Source of the DNA: Aliidiomarina haloalkalitolerans
GTDB taxonomy: Bacteria; Pseudomonadota; Gammaproteobacteria; Enterobacterales; Alteromonadaceae
Length of the DNA: 64,000 bases
Assembly (NCBI RefSeq): GCF_003987315.1
Contig: NZ_PIPI01000005.1
Coordinates: 1-64,000, forward strand
Direction: 5' to 3'
Under the pieces are notes generated by a model, which saw nothing but the letters and a program-made list of their open reading frames with translations, had not been told where the DNA came from and made no database searches. Shown piece after piece: positions 38,687 to 48,562 of the stretch. The position numbers were made by a program, and so were the translations under genes. The stretch's first letter is position 1, and each line of letters starts with the position of its first letter.

Positions 38687-38983
38687 ATGAATAGTTTACA
38701 GTTTGACGTGCAAGGTGACGCTGTTGTGGTGCGCGGTGAACTTGACCGAGACCATGTCGGCCAAGCTTGGAAAGAGCGCGAGCAGTGGCTTGGCAGTACC
38801 GGTACGTTAAACATTGACCTGTGTGCGGTGGAAAAAGTCGACTCAGCCGGTTTAGCCTTGCTGATTCAAGTAAAAGCAGAGCTGCAAAAACAAAACCGCG
38901 ACTTAGCTTTACGCAATGTAAACACTCAGTTGCGTCAGTTCGCCGAGGTCAGTGGCGTCACGGCATTGCTTTCGCTAAGCTAA
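38687..38983 (+). CDS. mlaB: STAS-domain protein MlaB
   Basis: STAS-domain protein of 98 residues that binds MlaF and stabilises the transporter. The signature LCAVEKVDSAGLALLIQ contains the conserved Asp-Ser of STAS proteins. AGGAGG lies just upstream of the ATG. It starts 20 bp after mlaD, so no mlaC gene fits between them. Confidence 0.88.
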   Translation: MNSLQFDVQGDAVVVRGELDRDHVGQAWKEREQWLGSTGTLNIDLCAVEKVDSAGLALLIQVKAELQKQNRDLALRNVNTQLRQFAEVSGVTALLSLS

Positions 38984-39003
38984 GCACTTATTTAAATACT
39001 TGG

Positions 39004-39033
39004 TTAAGCCTTAAGTTAAGCCTTAAGTTAAGC
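39004..39033. repeat. 12-bp tandem repeat between mlaB and ibaG
   Basis: TTAAGCCTTAAG occurs twice in tandem (39004 and 39016), followed by a half copy TTAAGC. Each unit is itself nearly palindromic. No function can be assigned. Confidence 0.85.
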
Positions 39034-39064
39034 ACCGTTCGAATTTTATAAAAGTGAAATCATC

Positions 39065-39322
39065 ATGGATCCAAAAGAAATTGAAGTCTTGTTGCAAGAC
39101 GCATTGAACCTTGACGAAGTGCATGTCAAAGGCGAAGGCAGCCATTACCAAGTGATTGCTGTCAGTGAGGTATTTGCCGACATGTCGCGTGTGCGTCAGC
39201 AGCAAATGATCTACGCGCCGCTGCAAGAGAAAATTGCCGACGGCACCATTCATGCGCTCAGTATAAAAGCCTATACGCCAGAAAAGTGGCGTCGTGAAAA
39301 GCTCCTGAATATGCCGGGTTAG
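39065..39322 (+). CDS. ibaG: BolA-family protein IbaG
   Basis: BolA-like protein of 85 residues (YrbA type), with the class motif HVKGEGSHYQVIAVSEVF and the conserved histidine and C-terminal IHALSIKAYTPEKW. It interacts with monothiol glutaredoxins in iron-sulfur metabolism and is linked to acid and envelope stress. Its place between the mla genes and murA is conserved. Confidence 0.92.
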   Translation: MDPKEIEVLLQDALNLDEVHVKGEGSHYQVIAVSEVFADMSRVRQQQMIYAPLQEKIADGTIHALSIKAYTPEKWRREKLLNMPG

Positions 39323-39340
39323 GCTGGTTTCACGCGTTAA

Positions 39341-40689
<1,349 letters not shown>

Positions 40690-40721
40690 TGAGTTGTTCT
40701 CGATTGCTTTTGGCGTGCTAG

Positions 40722-40763
40722 CGTAACTGTCCTAACGTAACTGCTCTAACGTAACTGCTCTAT
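40722..40763. repeat. 14-bp tandem repeat spanning the degS stop codon
   Basis: Three 14-bp units, CGTAACTGTCCTAA, CGTAACTGCTCTAA and CGTAACTGCTCTAT, lie in tandem at 40722, 40736 and 40750. The rightmost unit and part of the middle one encode the C-terminal EQLR and stop of degS; the others are downstream copies. Confidence 0.85.
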
Positions 40764-41822
40764 GACAACTTCGGTTTCAAGTTGTTGTTCGCCGCGGTAA
40801 AAACGAATGGATAGTCGTGTTCCTGGCCGTGCTTCAGCGACTAGGTCTAAGCCTTGGTTGACGGAGGTTACTTGCTGGCCAGCTATCTCGTAAATGAAGT
40901 CACCAGGACGTAAACCCGCTTGCCATGCAGGGCCGCGCTCGTCGACGTCATCGACGCGTAAGCCTCGGGTTGAGAAGTCGTCGCGATAGTACTGACCAGC
41001 GGTAATGCCGAGGTAACCGCGAGTCACCACGCCTTCACTAATCAGCTGCTGCATAATACGTTCGGCTAATTGGTAGGACAGAGCGAAATAGATACCTTGC
41101 GACCCGCGACTACTAAATTCCGATTGGTAAGACGCACTAGCAATACCCACTAACTCACCACGGCTGTTGACCAAAGCGCCGCCTGAATTGCCTTCATTAA
41201 TTGCAGCGTCCATCTGGATAAACTCGGCATAACCACTCCCTAGGCTAATGCGTCCGGTCGCGGAAACAATCCCTTGGGTCACAGTTTGTCCTAAGTTATA
41301 TGGGTTACCAATGGCTAAGACGACATCGCCGGGGCGAGCAACGTAATCTGGATTGACTGGAATCACGGGCAAGTTACCGGCGTCGATACGGAGTACGGCT
41401 AAGTCGGTGAGGGCGTCACTACCAACGAGCTGGGCGCCAAAAATCCGACTGTCTTGCAGTGCAACTTGAATTTCATCGACGTCTTGAACTACGTGCAGTG
41501 CCGTTAAAATGTAACCGCGCGGGTCCATAATAATACCCGAGCCAAGGCGCATAACCGTGGTTGGGCGACCGCTGAAGCGAGCTTCGCGCACAGACTGGGT
41601 GGTGTAAATATTCACAACCGCTGGGGCTGCGTTTTCAAATGCGCTGGAAAAACTGATCAGGTCGCTGCTGGCGACTGGCTCGGCAGGTGTTGGATTTTGG
41701 TCACGAAACTGCATAAACGTCAGCACAATAGCCGCCACGATCAAGCCGAGCAGGGCTGGCTTGAAAAGGTATTGGTAGCACATTGTGAAAAAGGTGGCTA
41801 GTTTGCCACGACGGTTCTGCAT
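40746..41822 (-). CDS. degS: Inner-membrane site-1 protease DegS
   Basis: A protein of 358 residues with one N-terminal transmembrane helix (about 16-32), an HtrA-type serine protease domain with His in TALHVVQ, Asp in LTDLAVLRID and Ser in NEGNSGGALVN, and a single PDZ domain. The single PDZ domain and membrane anchor mark it as DegS, which starts RseA cleavage and sigma-E release in response to misfolded porins. It lies downstream of degQ on the same strand. Confidence 0.92.
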   Translation of the reverse strand: MQNRRGKLATFFTMCYQYLFKPALLGLIVAAIVLTFMQFRDQNPTPAEPVASSDLISFSSAFENAAPAVVNIYTTQSVREARFSGRPTTVMRLGSGIIMDPRGYILTALHVVQDVDEIQVALQDSRIFGAQLVGSDALTDLAVLRIDAGNLPVIPVNPDYVARPGDVVLAIGNPYNLGQTVTQGIVSATGRISLGSGYAEFIQMDAAINEGNSGGALVNSRGELVGIASASYQSEFSSRGSQGIYFALSYQLAERIMQQLISEGVVTRGYLGITAGQYYRDDFSTRGLRVDDVDERGPAWQAGLRPGDFIYEIAGQQVTSVNQGLDLVAEARPGTRLSIRFYRGEQQLETEVVIEQLR

Positions 41823-41911
41823 GGTGGTGACTATAAACCTAAGCGAGTCAATGAATTAAACTATAGTAACACTAAAGTTGCGAAGCGGATAGTCGGGGTC
41901 GGTGGGCAGCT

Positions 41912-41960
41912 ATCAGTAGTAGACAATCAGTAGCAGACAATCAGTAGCAAACAATCACTA
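41912..41960. repeat. 14-bp tandem repeat between degQ and degS
   Basis: ATCAGTAGTAGACA, ATCAGTAGCAGACA and ATCAGTAGCAAACA lie in tandem from 41912 to 41953, with a decayed fourth part after them. It is next to the degQ terminator and looks like slippage-type expansion. Confidence 0.85.
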
Positions 41961-41964
41961 ACAC

Positions 41965-41998
41965 GAAAAAGAAAGCCCCAGCGGTTGCGCTGAGGCTT
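41965..41998 (-). terminator. Terminator after degQ
   Basis: On the minus strand AAGCCTCAGCG-CAAC-CGCTGGGGCTT forms an 11-bp stem with one mismatch, followed by the T-rich TCTTTTTC. It lies about 25 bp past the degQ stop, so degS probably has its own promoter or depends on readthrough. Confidence 0.8.
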
Positions 41999-42022
41999 GT
42001 CTAAGTGTTCGCTCGCTGCGAA

Positions 42023-43393
42023 CTAGTTTTGCAACACTAAATATAAATGCTGATTACCGCGTCGTAGGTTCAAAGCAATAACGCCGCGTGCATTTTCCAT
42101 GGCTTGTTGTAGTTCGCGATTGCTATTCACCGGCTGACGGTTGACCGCAATAATGACGTCGTTCTCACGCAAGCCAACACGATGAGCGGGCGAGCCGCTT
42201 TCGATAGCTGTCACACGAATTCCTTGGCGGTCGTCGCTACTAAGTTCAGCGCCACGGAGGTTCGGGTGCAACGTTGCTGCTTCAATTTGCTCGGCTTCAC
42301 GCTGTTGCAGCTCAACCGTGACTTGACGCTCACGACCGTCACGTAAAATCGTTAAGTTGACTGAGCGACCTGCGCCAATGGTACCAACTTTTGCCGCCAG
42401 CTCGGCAAACGAGAGTACTGGCGTGCCGTCAATTGCGAGAATTACATCGCCCGCTTCAATGCCAGCTTTAGCTGCTGGACCGTCTTCGACGACTTCACTG
42501 ACCCATGCACCTTGCGTGCGATCGAGGCCGAGTGCATCGGCAAGTTCTTGATTAAGGTTGCCACCACGGACGCCCAGGACACCGCGGCGAATTTCACCAA
42601 ACTCGATAATTTGGTCGACGAGGTTTTTCATCATATTGGCAGGAATCGCAAAACCGATGCCGATATTGCCACCACCGCCGCCAAGAATAGCGGTATTGAT
42701 GCCGATCAGGTTGCCATTAAGATCAACAAGGGCGCCGCCGGAATTACCGCTGTTAATTGCTGCGTCGGTTTGAATAAAGTTCTCTAAGCGGTCGATACCG
42801 AGCCCGCTGCGGCCAAGTGCCGAGACAATACCAGAGGTAACGGTTTGACCTAAACCAAAGGGGTTACCAATGGCGACGACAAAGTCACCGACGCGGAGTT
42901 GGTCGGAATCGCCGATTTCGACTTGGGTGAGGTTACGTGGGTTTTCCAGCTGCAATAGAGCAATGTCAGACTCATCGTCGCGGCCAAGCACGGTCGCTTG
43001 GAATTGACGGCCGTCTTTGAGGGTGACGGTAATATCCGTGGCGTCATTGATGACATGATTATTGGTAACGACGTAGCCGTTCTCTGCGTCAATAATTACC
43101 CCGGAACCCAGCCCTTGAAACGGCTGCTCACGAACTTCTTCGCGTGGCGCATTGGGGCCAAAGAAAAATCGAAATGCTTCCGGTAAGCGTTGGCGAGTGA
43201 CGCGTTTGCCTTGCACAGAAATATTCACAACCGCGGGTGTGACTTCTTCGAGCATTGGGGCGAGGGTAGGAATGCCGCGTTCGTCGGTCGCAGCTGCAGG
43301 GAAGTTTGCCAACGCTGGGGCAATGGCAAAACCTTGTACTGAAAGAACAAAAACTGCTGTTAATGCAGTGGCGAAATTAACGAGTTTCTTCAT
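42023..43393 (-). CDS. degQ: Periplasmic serine protease DegQ/DegP
   Basis: A protein of 456 residues with a signal peptide (TALTAVFVLSVQGFAIAPALA). The trypsin-like domain has His in VVTNNHVI, Asp in DESDIALLQLE and Ser in NSGNSGGALVD. Two PDZ domains follow (about 270-360 and 375-456). This layout is that of DegQ/DegP, which degrade or refold damaged envelope proteins. The position next to degS favours DegQ. Confidence 0.92.
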   Translation of the reverse strand: MKKLVNFATALTAVFVLSVQGFAIAPALANFPAAATDERGIPTLAPMLEEVTPAVVNISVQGKRVTRQRLPEAFRFFFGPNAPREEVREQPFQGLGSGVIIDAENGYVVTNNHVINDATDITVTLKDGRQFQATVLGRDDESDIALLQLENPRNLTQVEIGDSDQLRVGDFVVAIGNPFGLGQTVTSGIVSALGRSGLGIDRLENFIQTDAAINSGNSGGALVDLNGNLIGINTAILGGGGGNIGIGFAIPANMMKNLVDQIIEFGEIRRGVLGVRGGNLNQELADALGLDRTQGAWVSEVVEDGPAAKAGIEAGDVILAIDGTPVLSFAELAAKVGTIGAGRSVNLTILRDGRERQVTVELQQREAEQIEAATLHPNLRGAELSSDDRQGIRVTAIESGSPAHRVGLRENDVIIAVNRQPVNSNRELQQAMENARGVIALNLRRGNQHLYLVLQN

Positions 43394-43626
43394 CTGTTCT
43401 ACTCCGAATAAACATCCTGACGTTCAGGGTGTTGCAGGCGACTACCGAACAGGCAGCAGGACTACACACCTAACAGTTAGAAATGACCATCGAAGATAGA
43501 AATAAGTTCGCTAATTTTTGATTTCAAGGTGAAATTTTGCGAAGTGATAGAGAGGCTAGTGGCTAATCAAGTCGCAACCCGCTGCTAAAGCAAAGAGGAG
43601 TTGCGACGCTGATTGAGTGCCGAGAC

Positions 43627-44070
43627 TTAACTTTCTTTGTCAGTTTTGACCGGGGTAAATAAACCACTACCTGGCTCGGAGTAGTCGCGAGGCATTTCTA
43701 ACGATTCGTCTTCGTTCTCGTCGCGGCGTTCGCGATTGAGAATATTCGACTGACGAATAGAGCGCATGGTTTCTTCGGAAAAGAAAGGAAGGTTTTGCTG
43801 CCAGTCTTTTTCTTGCTCAAGCAAGTTTTGACTGTCTTGTAAAAACAGGTTTAAGCGGTGCTGAATGTCAGTCACTTCCGACGCCAATTGGCGGGCGGTG
43901 CCTAAATGCTCGACCACATCTTTGCGGTAGGCTTCAAACTGCTGACGGGTGCTCTCAATTTCACTTTTAAGCTGCGCGGACTCGCCGGTTTGGCTCAAGT
44001 AAAAACGCGCGACGAAGAAGCCGATAATCGCCCCAGCAATAAGCAGTAAAATTCCTAGTAGCCAATCCAT
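43627..44070 (-). CDS. zapG: Z-ring/envelope coordination protein ZapG (YhcB, DUF1043)
   Basis: A protein of about 147 residues. The start is set at the ATG at 44070 (MDWLLGILLLIAGAIIGFFV) with TGAGG upstream; the open frame to 44109 has no support. One N-terminal transmembrane helix is followed by a coiled coil (about 35-95) and a disordered acidic tail. YhcB-type proteins link division, elongation and LPS synthesis. It is divergent from zapE, as in related genomes. Confidence 0.88.
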   Translation of the reverse strand: MDWLLGILLLIAGAIIGFFVARFYLSQTGESAQLKSEIESTRQQFEAYRKDVVEHLGTARQLASEVTDIQHRLNLFLQDSQNLLEQEKDWQQNLPFFSEETMRSIRQSNILNRERRDENEDESLEMPRDYSEPGSGLFTPVKTDKES

Positions 44071-44167
44071 ATTGAAAATCCTCAAGCGTGTGACGTCATT
44101 GTAGCACAACTAGTGTGATCTAATTTCTGACTTAATGGTATCATGTTTACATTCGAACAGAAGTCAG

Positions 44168-45322
44168 ATGTCAGGCAAAATTGTGGTGAAAAACGCAAAT
44201 AATCTTCAAGAACAATCAAAGCCAAGTCCGTGGGAAGCTTATCAAGCCGACTTAGAACGCCCAGAGTTTCATGCGGATGCCGCGCAAGAGCAAGCGGTGA
44301 AGCACTTGCAGCGTCTCTACGAGGACTTGCTTGAAGCGCCGCCAAAGCGTGGCTTGAAAAAGTTACTGGTTGCGCCATTACGGAAGAAAAATAACCACAG
44401 CGTGCAGGGGCTCTATTTTTGGGGCGGCGTTGGCCGTGGAAAAACCTATTTAGTCGACACCTTCTTTAATGCGCTGCCGTTCGAACAAAAGTGGCGTGTG
44501 CATTTTCATCGCTTTATGCATCGTATTCACGACGAAATGAAAAACTTGAAAGGGGTCTCCGATCCGCTGCCGCAAATCGCCGCAAAAATTGCCAAAGAAG
44601 CACGCGTGATTTGTTTTGATGAGTTTTATGTGCAAGATATTACCGACGCTATGATTCTTGCGACGTTACTTGACGCATTGTTCAAGAATAACGTCGTACT
44701 TGTGGCAACGTCGAATATTGTGCCTGATGATCTGTATAAAAATGGCCTGCAGCGTGCTCGCTTTATACCTGCCATTGAGCTGATTAAAAAGCATTGTGAC
44801 GTGGTCAATGTTGATGGTGGTGTTGATTATCGCTTGCGAACATTAACTCAAGCCGAAATTTATCATTCACCGCTAGACCCACAAGCCGATGAAAACTTGC
44901 TGAAGTACTTTCATCAATTAGCCCCAGACCACACTGCGCATAAGTGTAACGAAGCGATTCAGATTAACAACCGTCCGATTCAGGTTCGCTGTGAAGCCGA
45001 TGACGTGGCGTTCTTTGATTTCAAAGAATTGTGCGACAGCCCACGAAGTCAAAATGACTACATTGAACTCGCGCGCTTGTACCATGCGGTGTTAGTTAGC
45101 AATGTGCCGCAACTTGGGCGCGAAAAAGATGACGCCGCACGGCGCTTCATTGCCCTTGTTGACGAGTTTTACGAGCACAAAGTGAAGCTCATTCTTTCTG
45201 CGGAGGTACCCATGAATGAGCTGTATACCGGTGGCGGTTTAAGCTTTGAATTCCGCCGTTGTCTCAGTCGCTTGCAAGAAATGCAGTCGCACGAGTACTT
45301 AGGGCTCGAGCACTTACCGTAG
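44168..45322 (+). CDS. zapE: Cell division ATPase ZapE
   Basis: AFG1-like ATPase of about 384 residues that associates with the Z ring under stress. Walker A GGVGRGKTYLVD and Walker B RVICFDEFYVQDITD are clear, followed by sensor residues in LVATSN. I prefer the ATG at 44168 (MSGKIVVKN); the ATG at 44135 adds 11 residues without family character. Confidence 0.92.
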   Translation: MSGKIVVKNANNLQEQSKPSPWEAYQADLERPEFHADAAQEQAVKHLQRLYEDLLEAPPKRGLKKLLVAPLRKKNNHSVQGLYFWGGVGRGKTYLVDTFFNALPFEQKWRVHFHRFMHRIHDEMKNLKGVSDPLPQIAAKIAKEARVICFDEFYVQDITDAMILATLLDALFKNNVVLVATSNIVPDDLYKNGLQRARFIPAIELIKKHCDVVNVDGGVDYRLRTLTQAEIYHSPLDPQADENLLKYFHQLAPDHTAHKCNEAIQINNRPIQVRCEADDVAFFDFKELCDSPRSQNDYIELARLYHAVLVSNVPQLGREKDDAARRFIALVDEFYEHKVKLILSAEVPMNELYTGGGLSFEFRRCLSRLQEMQSHEYLGLEHLP

Positions 45323-45395
45323 GAACCAGTTTTTCGCTGCCACTGAGTTAGGCAGTTGCGAGTCTCGCAAAGGTTCAAAAAAACACCATCTTGCG

Positions 45396-45424
45396 TTGCG
45401 TTTGTATGGCTGCGTGTATATAAT
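45396..45424 (+). promoter_or_regulatory. Sigma-70 promoter of rplM-rpsI
   Basis: TTGCGT at 45396 and a perfect TATAAT at 45419 are 17 bp apart. Transcription would start near 45431, giving a leader of about 105 bases before rplM. Confidence 0.75.
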
Positions 45425-45444
45425 GTCGGCCGCCCACGTTACCT

Positions 45445-45463
45445 ACCCCGGTTTACACGGGGT
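45445..45463 (+). promoter_or_regulatory. Leader hairpin upstream of rplM
   Basis: ACCCCG-GTTTACA-CGGGGT forms a six-bp stem in the rplM leader. In E. coli L13 represses its own operon through the mRNA leader; this hairpin is a candidate part of a similar element, by position only. Confidence 0.35.
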
Positions 45464-45538
45464 GAAAATTAATTGGCATTTCGCGGGGAAGCCCGGAAAG
45501 CCGCAAGGTAAACTCATGAATTTGGGTATAAATAACTC

Positions 45539-45967
45539 ATGAAAACTTTTGTAGCAAAAGCAGAAACTGTTAAGCGCGACTGGTATGTCGTTGACGCAGA
45601 AGGCAAAACTTTAGGTCGTTTGGCCACTGAAGTAGCAACCCGCCTGCGCGGTAAGCACAAGCCAGAATACACGCCGCACGTAGACACGGGTGACTATATC
45701 GTTATCGTTAACGCTGAGAAAATTCACGTAACTGGTAACAAAGCGAAAGCTAAAATGTATCACGCGCACAGCGGTTACCCTGGTGGTCTGAAGTCAATCA
45801 GCTTTGAAAAGCTATTGATTAAGAAACCAGAAATGATCATCGAAGCAGCTGTTAAAGGCATGCTGCCACGTGGTCCATTAGGCCGTGCGATGTTCCGTAA
45901 GCTGAAAGTGTATGCGGGTCCTGAGCACACTCATGCAGCTCAGCAGCCTAAACCTTTAGAGATTTAA
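45539..45967 (+). CDS. rplM: 50S ribosomal protein L13
   Basis: A protein of 142 residues, exactly the usual length. The start [20 protein letters not shown] and the block [20 protein letters not shown] are typical of L13, an early assembly protein of the large subunit. It is transcribed with rpsI. Confidence 0.98.
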   Translation: MKTFVAKAETVKRDWYVVDAEGKTLGRLATEVATRLRGKHKPEYTPHVDTGDYIVIVNAEKIHVTGNKAKAKMYHAHSGYPGGLKSISFEKLLIKKPEMIIEAAVKGMLPRGPLGRAMFRKLKVYAGPEHTHAAQQPKPLEI

Positions 45968-45983
45968 TACGGAGCAGATGAAG

Positions 45984-46376
45984 ATGGCAGATAATCAATA
46001 CTACGGTACAGGTCGTCGCAAAAGCTCTACAGCGCGTGTTTTCTTGCGTGCTGGCAGCGGTGACATTAAAATCAACAACCGTTCAATCGAAGAATACTTC
46101 GGTCGTGAAACTGCGCGTATGGTTGTACGTCAGCCTCTAGAACTTCTAGAGATGTCTGAGAAGTTTGACCTTTACATCACTGTTACTGGTGGTGGTACAA
46201 CAGGTCAAGCGGGTGCAATCCGTCACGGTATTACCCGTGCGTTAATGCAATACGACGAAGCACTTCGTAGCGACTTACGTAAAGCGGGTTATGTTACTCG
46301 TGACGCGCGTAAAGTTGAGCGGAAGAAAGTTGGTCTTCACAAAGCGCGTAAGCGTCCACAGTTCTCGAAGCGTTAA
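45984..46376 (+). CDS. rpsI: 30S ribosomal protein S9
   Basis: A protein of 130 residues ending in the conserved [17 protein letters not shown] that reaches the P site. The ATG at 45984 ([15 protein letters not shown]) gives the length known from E. coli; the frame opens two codons earlier. GGAG lies upstream. Confidence 0.98.
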   Translation: MADNQYYGTGRRKSSTARVFLRAGSGDIKINNRSIEEYFGRETARMVVRQPLELLEMSEKFDLYITVTGGGTTGQAGAIRHGITRALMQYDEALRSDLRKAGYVTRDARKVERKKVGLHKARKRPQFSKR

Positions 46377-46426
46377 GTTTCCGAACTGGCGGCCAACAGA
46401 GTTTCTGTTGGAACAGACCACTTTAC

Positions 46427-46454
46427 AAAAACCCGACCTCGTGTCGGGTTTTTT
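46427..46454 (+). terminator. Terminator of the rplM-rpsI operon
   Basis: AAAAACCCGAC and GTCGGGTTTTTT flank a five-base loop, followed by further pyrimidines: a standard Rho-independent terminator. Confidence 0.9.
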
Positions 46455-46607
46455 CTTATCAGCTTAATCGAGGAGTACTCCTGTTCAGTTTGGAACCTGC
46501 CTATTCTGCTGTAAGCTACGGCAAATAAGGGTTAGCGCTGAACTACCTGAATCAGGAGTAGCACCGAATACCACGAATTTGCATGTGGTTTTACTTGCGC
46601 CTGTGCC

Positions 46608-46636
46608 TTGTAAAGATCGGTGATTTTCTTTATGAT
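46608..46636 (+). promoter_or_regulatory. Sigma-70 promoter of petABC
   Basis: TTGTAA and TATGAT are separated by exactly 17 bp and lie about 80 bp upstream of petA, after the rpsI terminator. The -10 box matches five of six consensus bases. Confidence 0.65.
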
Positions 46637-46715
46637 TGTGAGGATTTTTTTCGAGCAAGCATTGAGTTAATTTTGCTGCGTTATTTCGCGAAGCGTCCAA
46701 ACTGGAGAGAGATGG

Positions 46716-47303
46716 ATGAGCAATGCGCCTGTAGATAAAGGCCGTCGTCGGTTTCTGACTGTCGCTACTTCGGTAGTTGGTGGTGCAGGAGTCGTTGGTG
46801 CCGCCGTGCCCTTCATTGCTTCATGGAACCCAAGTGCGAAAGCCCGTATTGCGGGTGCACCGGTAGAAGTGAAGATCGATAAAGTAGAGCCAGGTCAATT
46901 AGTCCGCGTAGAGTGGCGTGGTAGTCCGGTATGGATTATTCGCCGTACTCAAGAAATGTTAGACAGTCTTCCACTGATTGAAGGCCGTTTACGTGATCCT
47001 GAGTCGCGCGAGCCACAACAGCCTGACTATGCCCGTAACCAACACCGTTCAATAGACCCAGAGTGGTTTATTGCTGTGGGTATTTGTACTCACCTCGGTT
47101 GTTCACCGCAGTTTATCGACCGTAACTTTGGTGTTGCGGAAGGTGTCGATTCTGGCTTCTTCTGTCCATGCCACGGTTCACGTTTTGATATCGCTGGTCG
47201 CGTGTTCCAAGGTGTGCCAGCCCCAACCAACTTGGTCATTCCACCGCACTATTTCGTTGATAGCGAAACCGTGCTGGTTGGTGAAGAAGAGGGAGCTGCA
47301 TAA
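46716..47303 (+). CDS. petA: Ubiquinol-cytochrome c reductase Rieske iron-sulfur subunit
   Basis: A protein of 195 residues. An N-terminal twin-arginine-like region (GRRRFL) precedes the transmembrane helix. The 2Fe-2S ligands are in CTHLGCSP and CPCHGS. It carries electrons from ubiquinol to cytochrome c1 in the bc1 complex. GGAGAGAG lies before the ATG; the stop overlaps petB. Confidence 0.97.
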   Translation: MSNAPVDKGRRRFLTVATSVVGGAGVVGAAVPFIASWNPSAKARIAGAPVEVKIDKVEPGQLVRVEWRGSPVWIIRRTQEMLDSLPLIEGRLRDPESREPQQPDYARNQHRSIDPEWFIAVGICTHLGCSPQFIDRNFGVAEGVDSGFFCPCHGSRFDIAGRVFQGVPAPTNLVIPPHYFVDSETVLVGEEEGAA

Positions 47304-48562
47304 TGTCACTCATGAACTGGATTGATAAGCGTATTCCGTTTAGCAACACCATGAAGTTGCACGTGACGGAATACCCGGCACCAAAGAACTTTAACTTTTG
47401 GTACCTCATGGGGTCATTAGCGATTGTGGTTTTAGTCAACCAAATCGTGACTGGTATCTGGCTGACCATGAGCTATAACCCAAGTGCAGAAGGTGCGTTC
47501 GCCTCGGTTGAATACATCATGCGTGATGTTGAATACGGCTGGTTGCTGCGCTACATGCACTCCACCGGTGCTTCGGCATTCTTCGTGGTGGTCTACCTAC
47601 ACATGTTCCGCGGTCTCATGTATGGCTCGTATCAGAAGCCACGTGAATTGCTGTGGATCTTCGGTATGCTGATCTTCTTGGTCTTAATGGCAGAAGCCTT
47701 TATGGGTTACTTATTGCCATGGGGTCAAATGTCTTACTGGGGTGCGCAGGTTATCATCTCGCTGTTTGGTGCAATTCCGATTATCGGCGATGACCTAACC
47801 ACCTGGATTCGTGGTGACTACGTCATTTCTGGCGCGACCTTGAACCGCTTCTTCGCATTACACGTGATCGCCTTACCATTGGTATTGGTCATTCTGGTGT
47901 TCTTACACTTAATCGCGTTGCACGAAGTTGGCTCGAACAACCCTGACGGCGTTGAAATTAAGAAGCCAAAAGGTTCAGTGCCTGAAGCTGAGCAAGCGAA
48001 GTTCAAATTCCATGAGCGTTACACCAACAAATACGACATTGTTGACGCAATTCCTTTCCACCCGTATTACACGGTGAAAGATATCGTTGGTCTCGTGGTG
48101 TTCTTAATTCTGTGTTCATTGGTGATCTTCTACGCACCGACGATGGGCGGCTTCTTCCTTGAGCCACCTAACTTCCAAGCGGCAGACCCAATGGTCACGC
48201 CTGAACACATTGCACCGGTTTGGTACTTCACTCCGTTCTACGCAATCTTGCGTGCGGTTCCAGACAAACTCGGTGGCGTTATCCTAATGTTCGCAGCCAT
48301 TGTTATGCTTGCGCTCATTCCATGGCTAGACCGTGCTAAAGCACGCTCAGTGCGCTACCGTAGCACGCTGCATAAAGCGAACTTGACTCAGTTTGCCATC
48401 AGCTTCGTGATCTTAGGTTACCTTGGTGCGATGCCAGCGACTGACTTGTACACCTTCATTGCACGTGTTTGTACAATTCTGTACTTCGGATTCTTTATTG
48501 CACTGTTCTTCTACAGTAAGAATGAGAAGATCAAGCCACTACCAGAGAGGTTGACGAAATGA
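47303..48562 (+). CDS. petB: Ubiquinol-cytochrome c reductase cytochrome b subunit
   Basis: Inner-membrane protein of 419 residues with eight or more helices. Haem-ligand histidines are in the helices RYMHSTGASAFFVVVYLHMF and FFALHVIALPLVLVILVFLH. The quinol-site motif reads PVWY (in APVWYFTPFYAILRA) where mitochondrial and alphaproteobacterial proteins have PEWY; this variant is, from memory, common in beta- and gammaproteobacteria. Overlaps petA by one base and petC by four. Confidence 0.97.
   Translation: MSLMNWIDKRIPFSNTMKLHVTEYPAPKNFNFWYLMGSLAIVVLVNQIVTGIWLTMSYNPSAEGAFASVEYIMRDVEYGWLLRYMHSTGASAFFVVVYLHMFRGLMYGSYQKPRELLWIFGMLIFLVLMAEAFMGYLLPWGQMSYWGAQVIISLFGAIPIIGDDLTTWIRGDYVISGATLNRFFALHVIALPLVLVILVFLHLIALHEVGSNNPDGVEIKKPKGSVPEAEQAKFKFHERYTNKYDIVDAIPFHPYYTVKDIVGLVVFLILCSLVIFYAPTMGGFFLEPPNFQAADPMVTPEHIAPVWYFTPFYAILRAVPDKLGGVILMFAAIVMLALIPWLDRAKARSVRYRSTLHKANLTQFAISFVILGYLGAMPATDLYTFIARVCTILYFGFFIALFFYSKNEKIKPLPERLTK

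Larger units (their letters stand above)
46377..46715 (+). other. Gap between rpsI and petA: terminator, promoter, no gene
   Basis: This 339-bp gap holds a small hairpin (CCAACAG-AGTTT-CTGTTGG near 46393), the rpsI terminator at 46427 and a good promoter at 46608. I see no coding sequence with family character in either strand. Confidence 0.7.

Noticed and set aside
39004-39033. CRISPR-like repeats
   Set aside because: Units are 12 bp, directly adjacent without spacers, and no cas genes are near; the same holds for the other tandem repeats.
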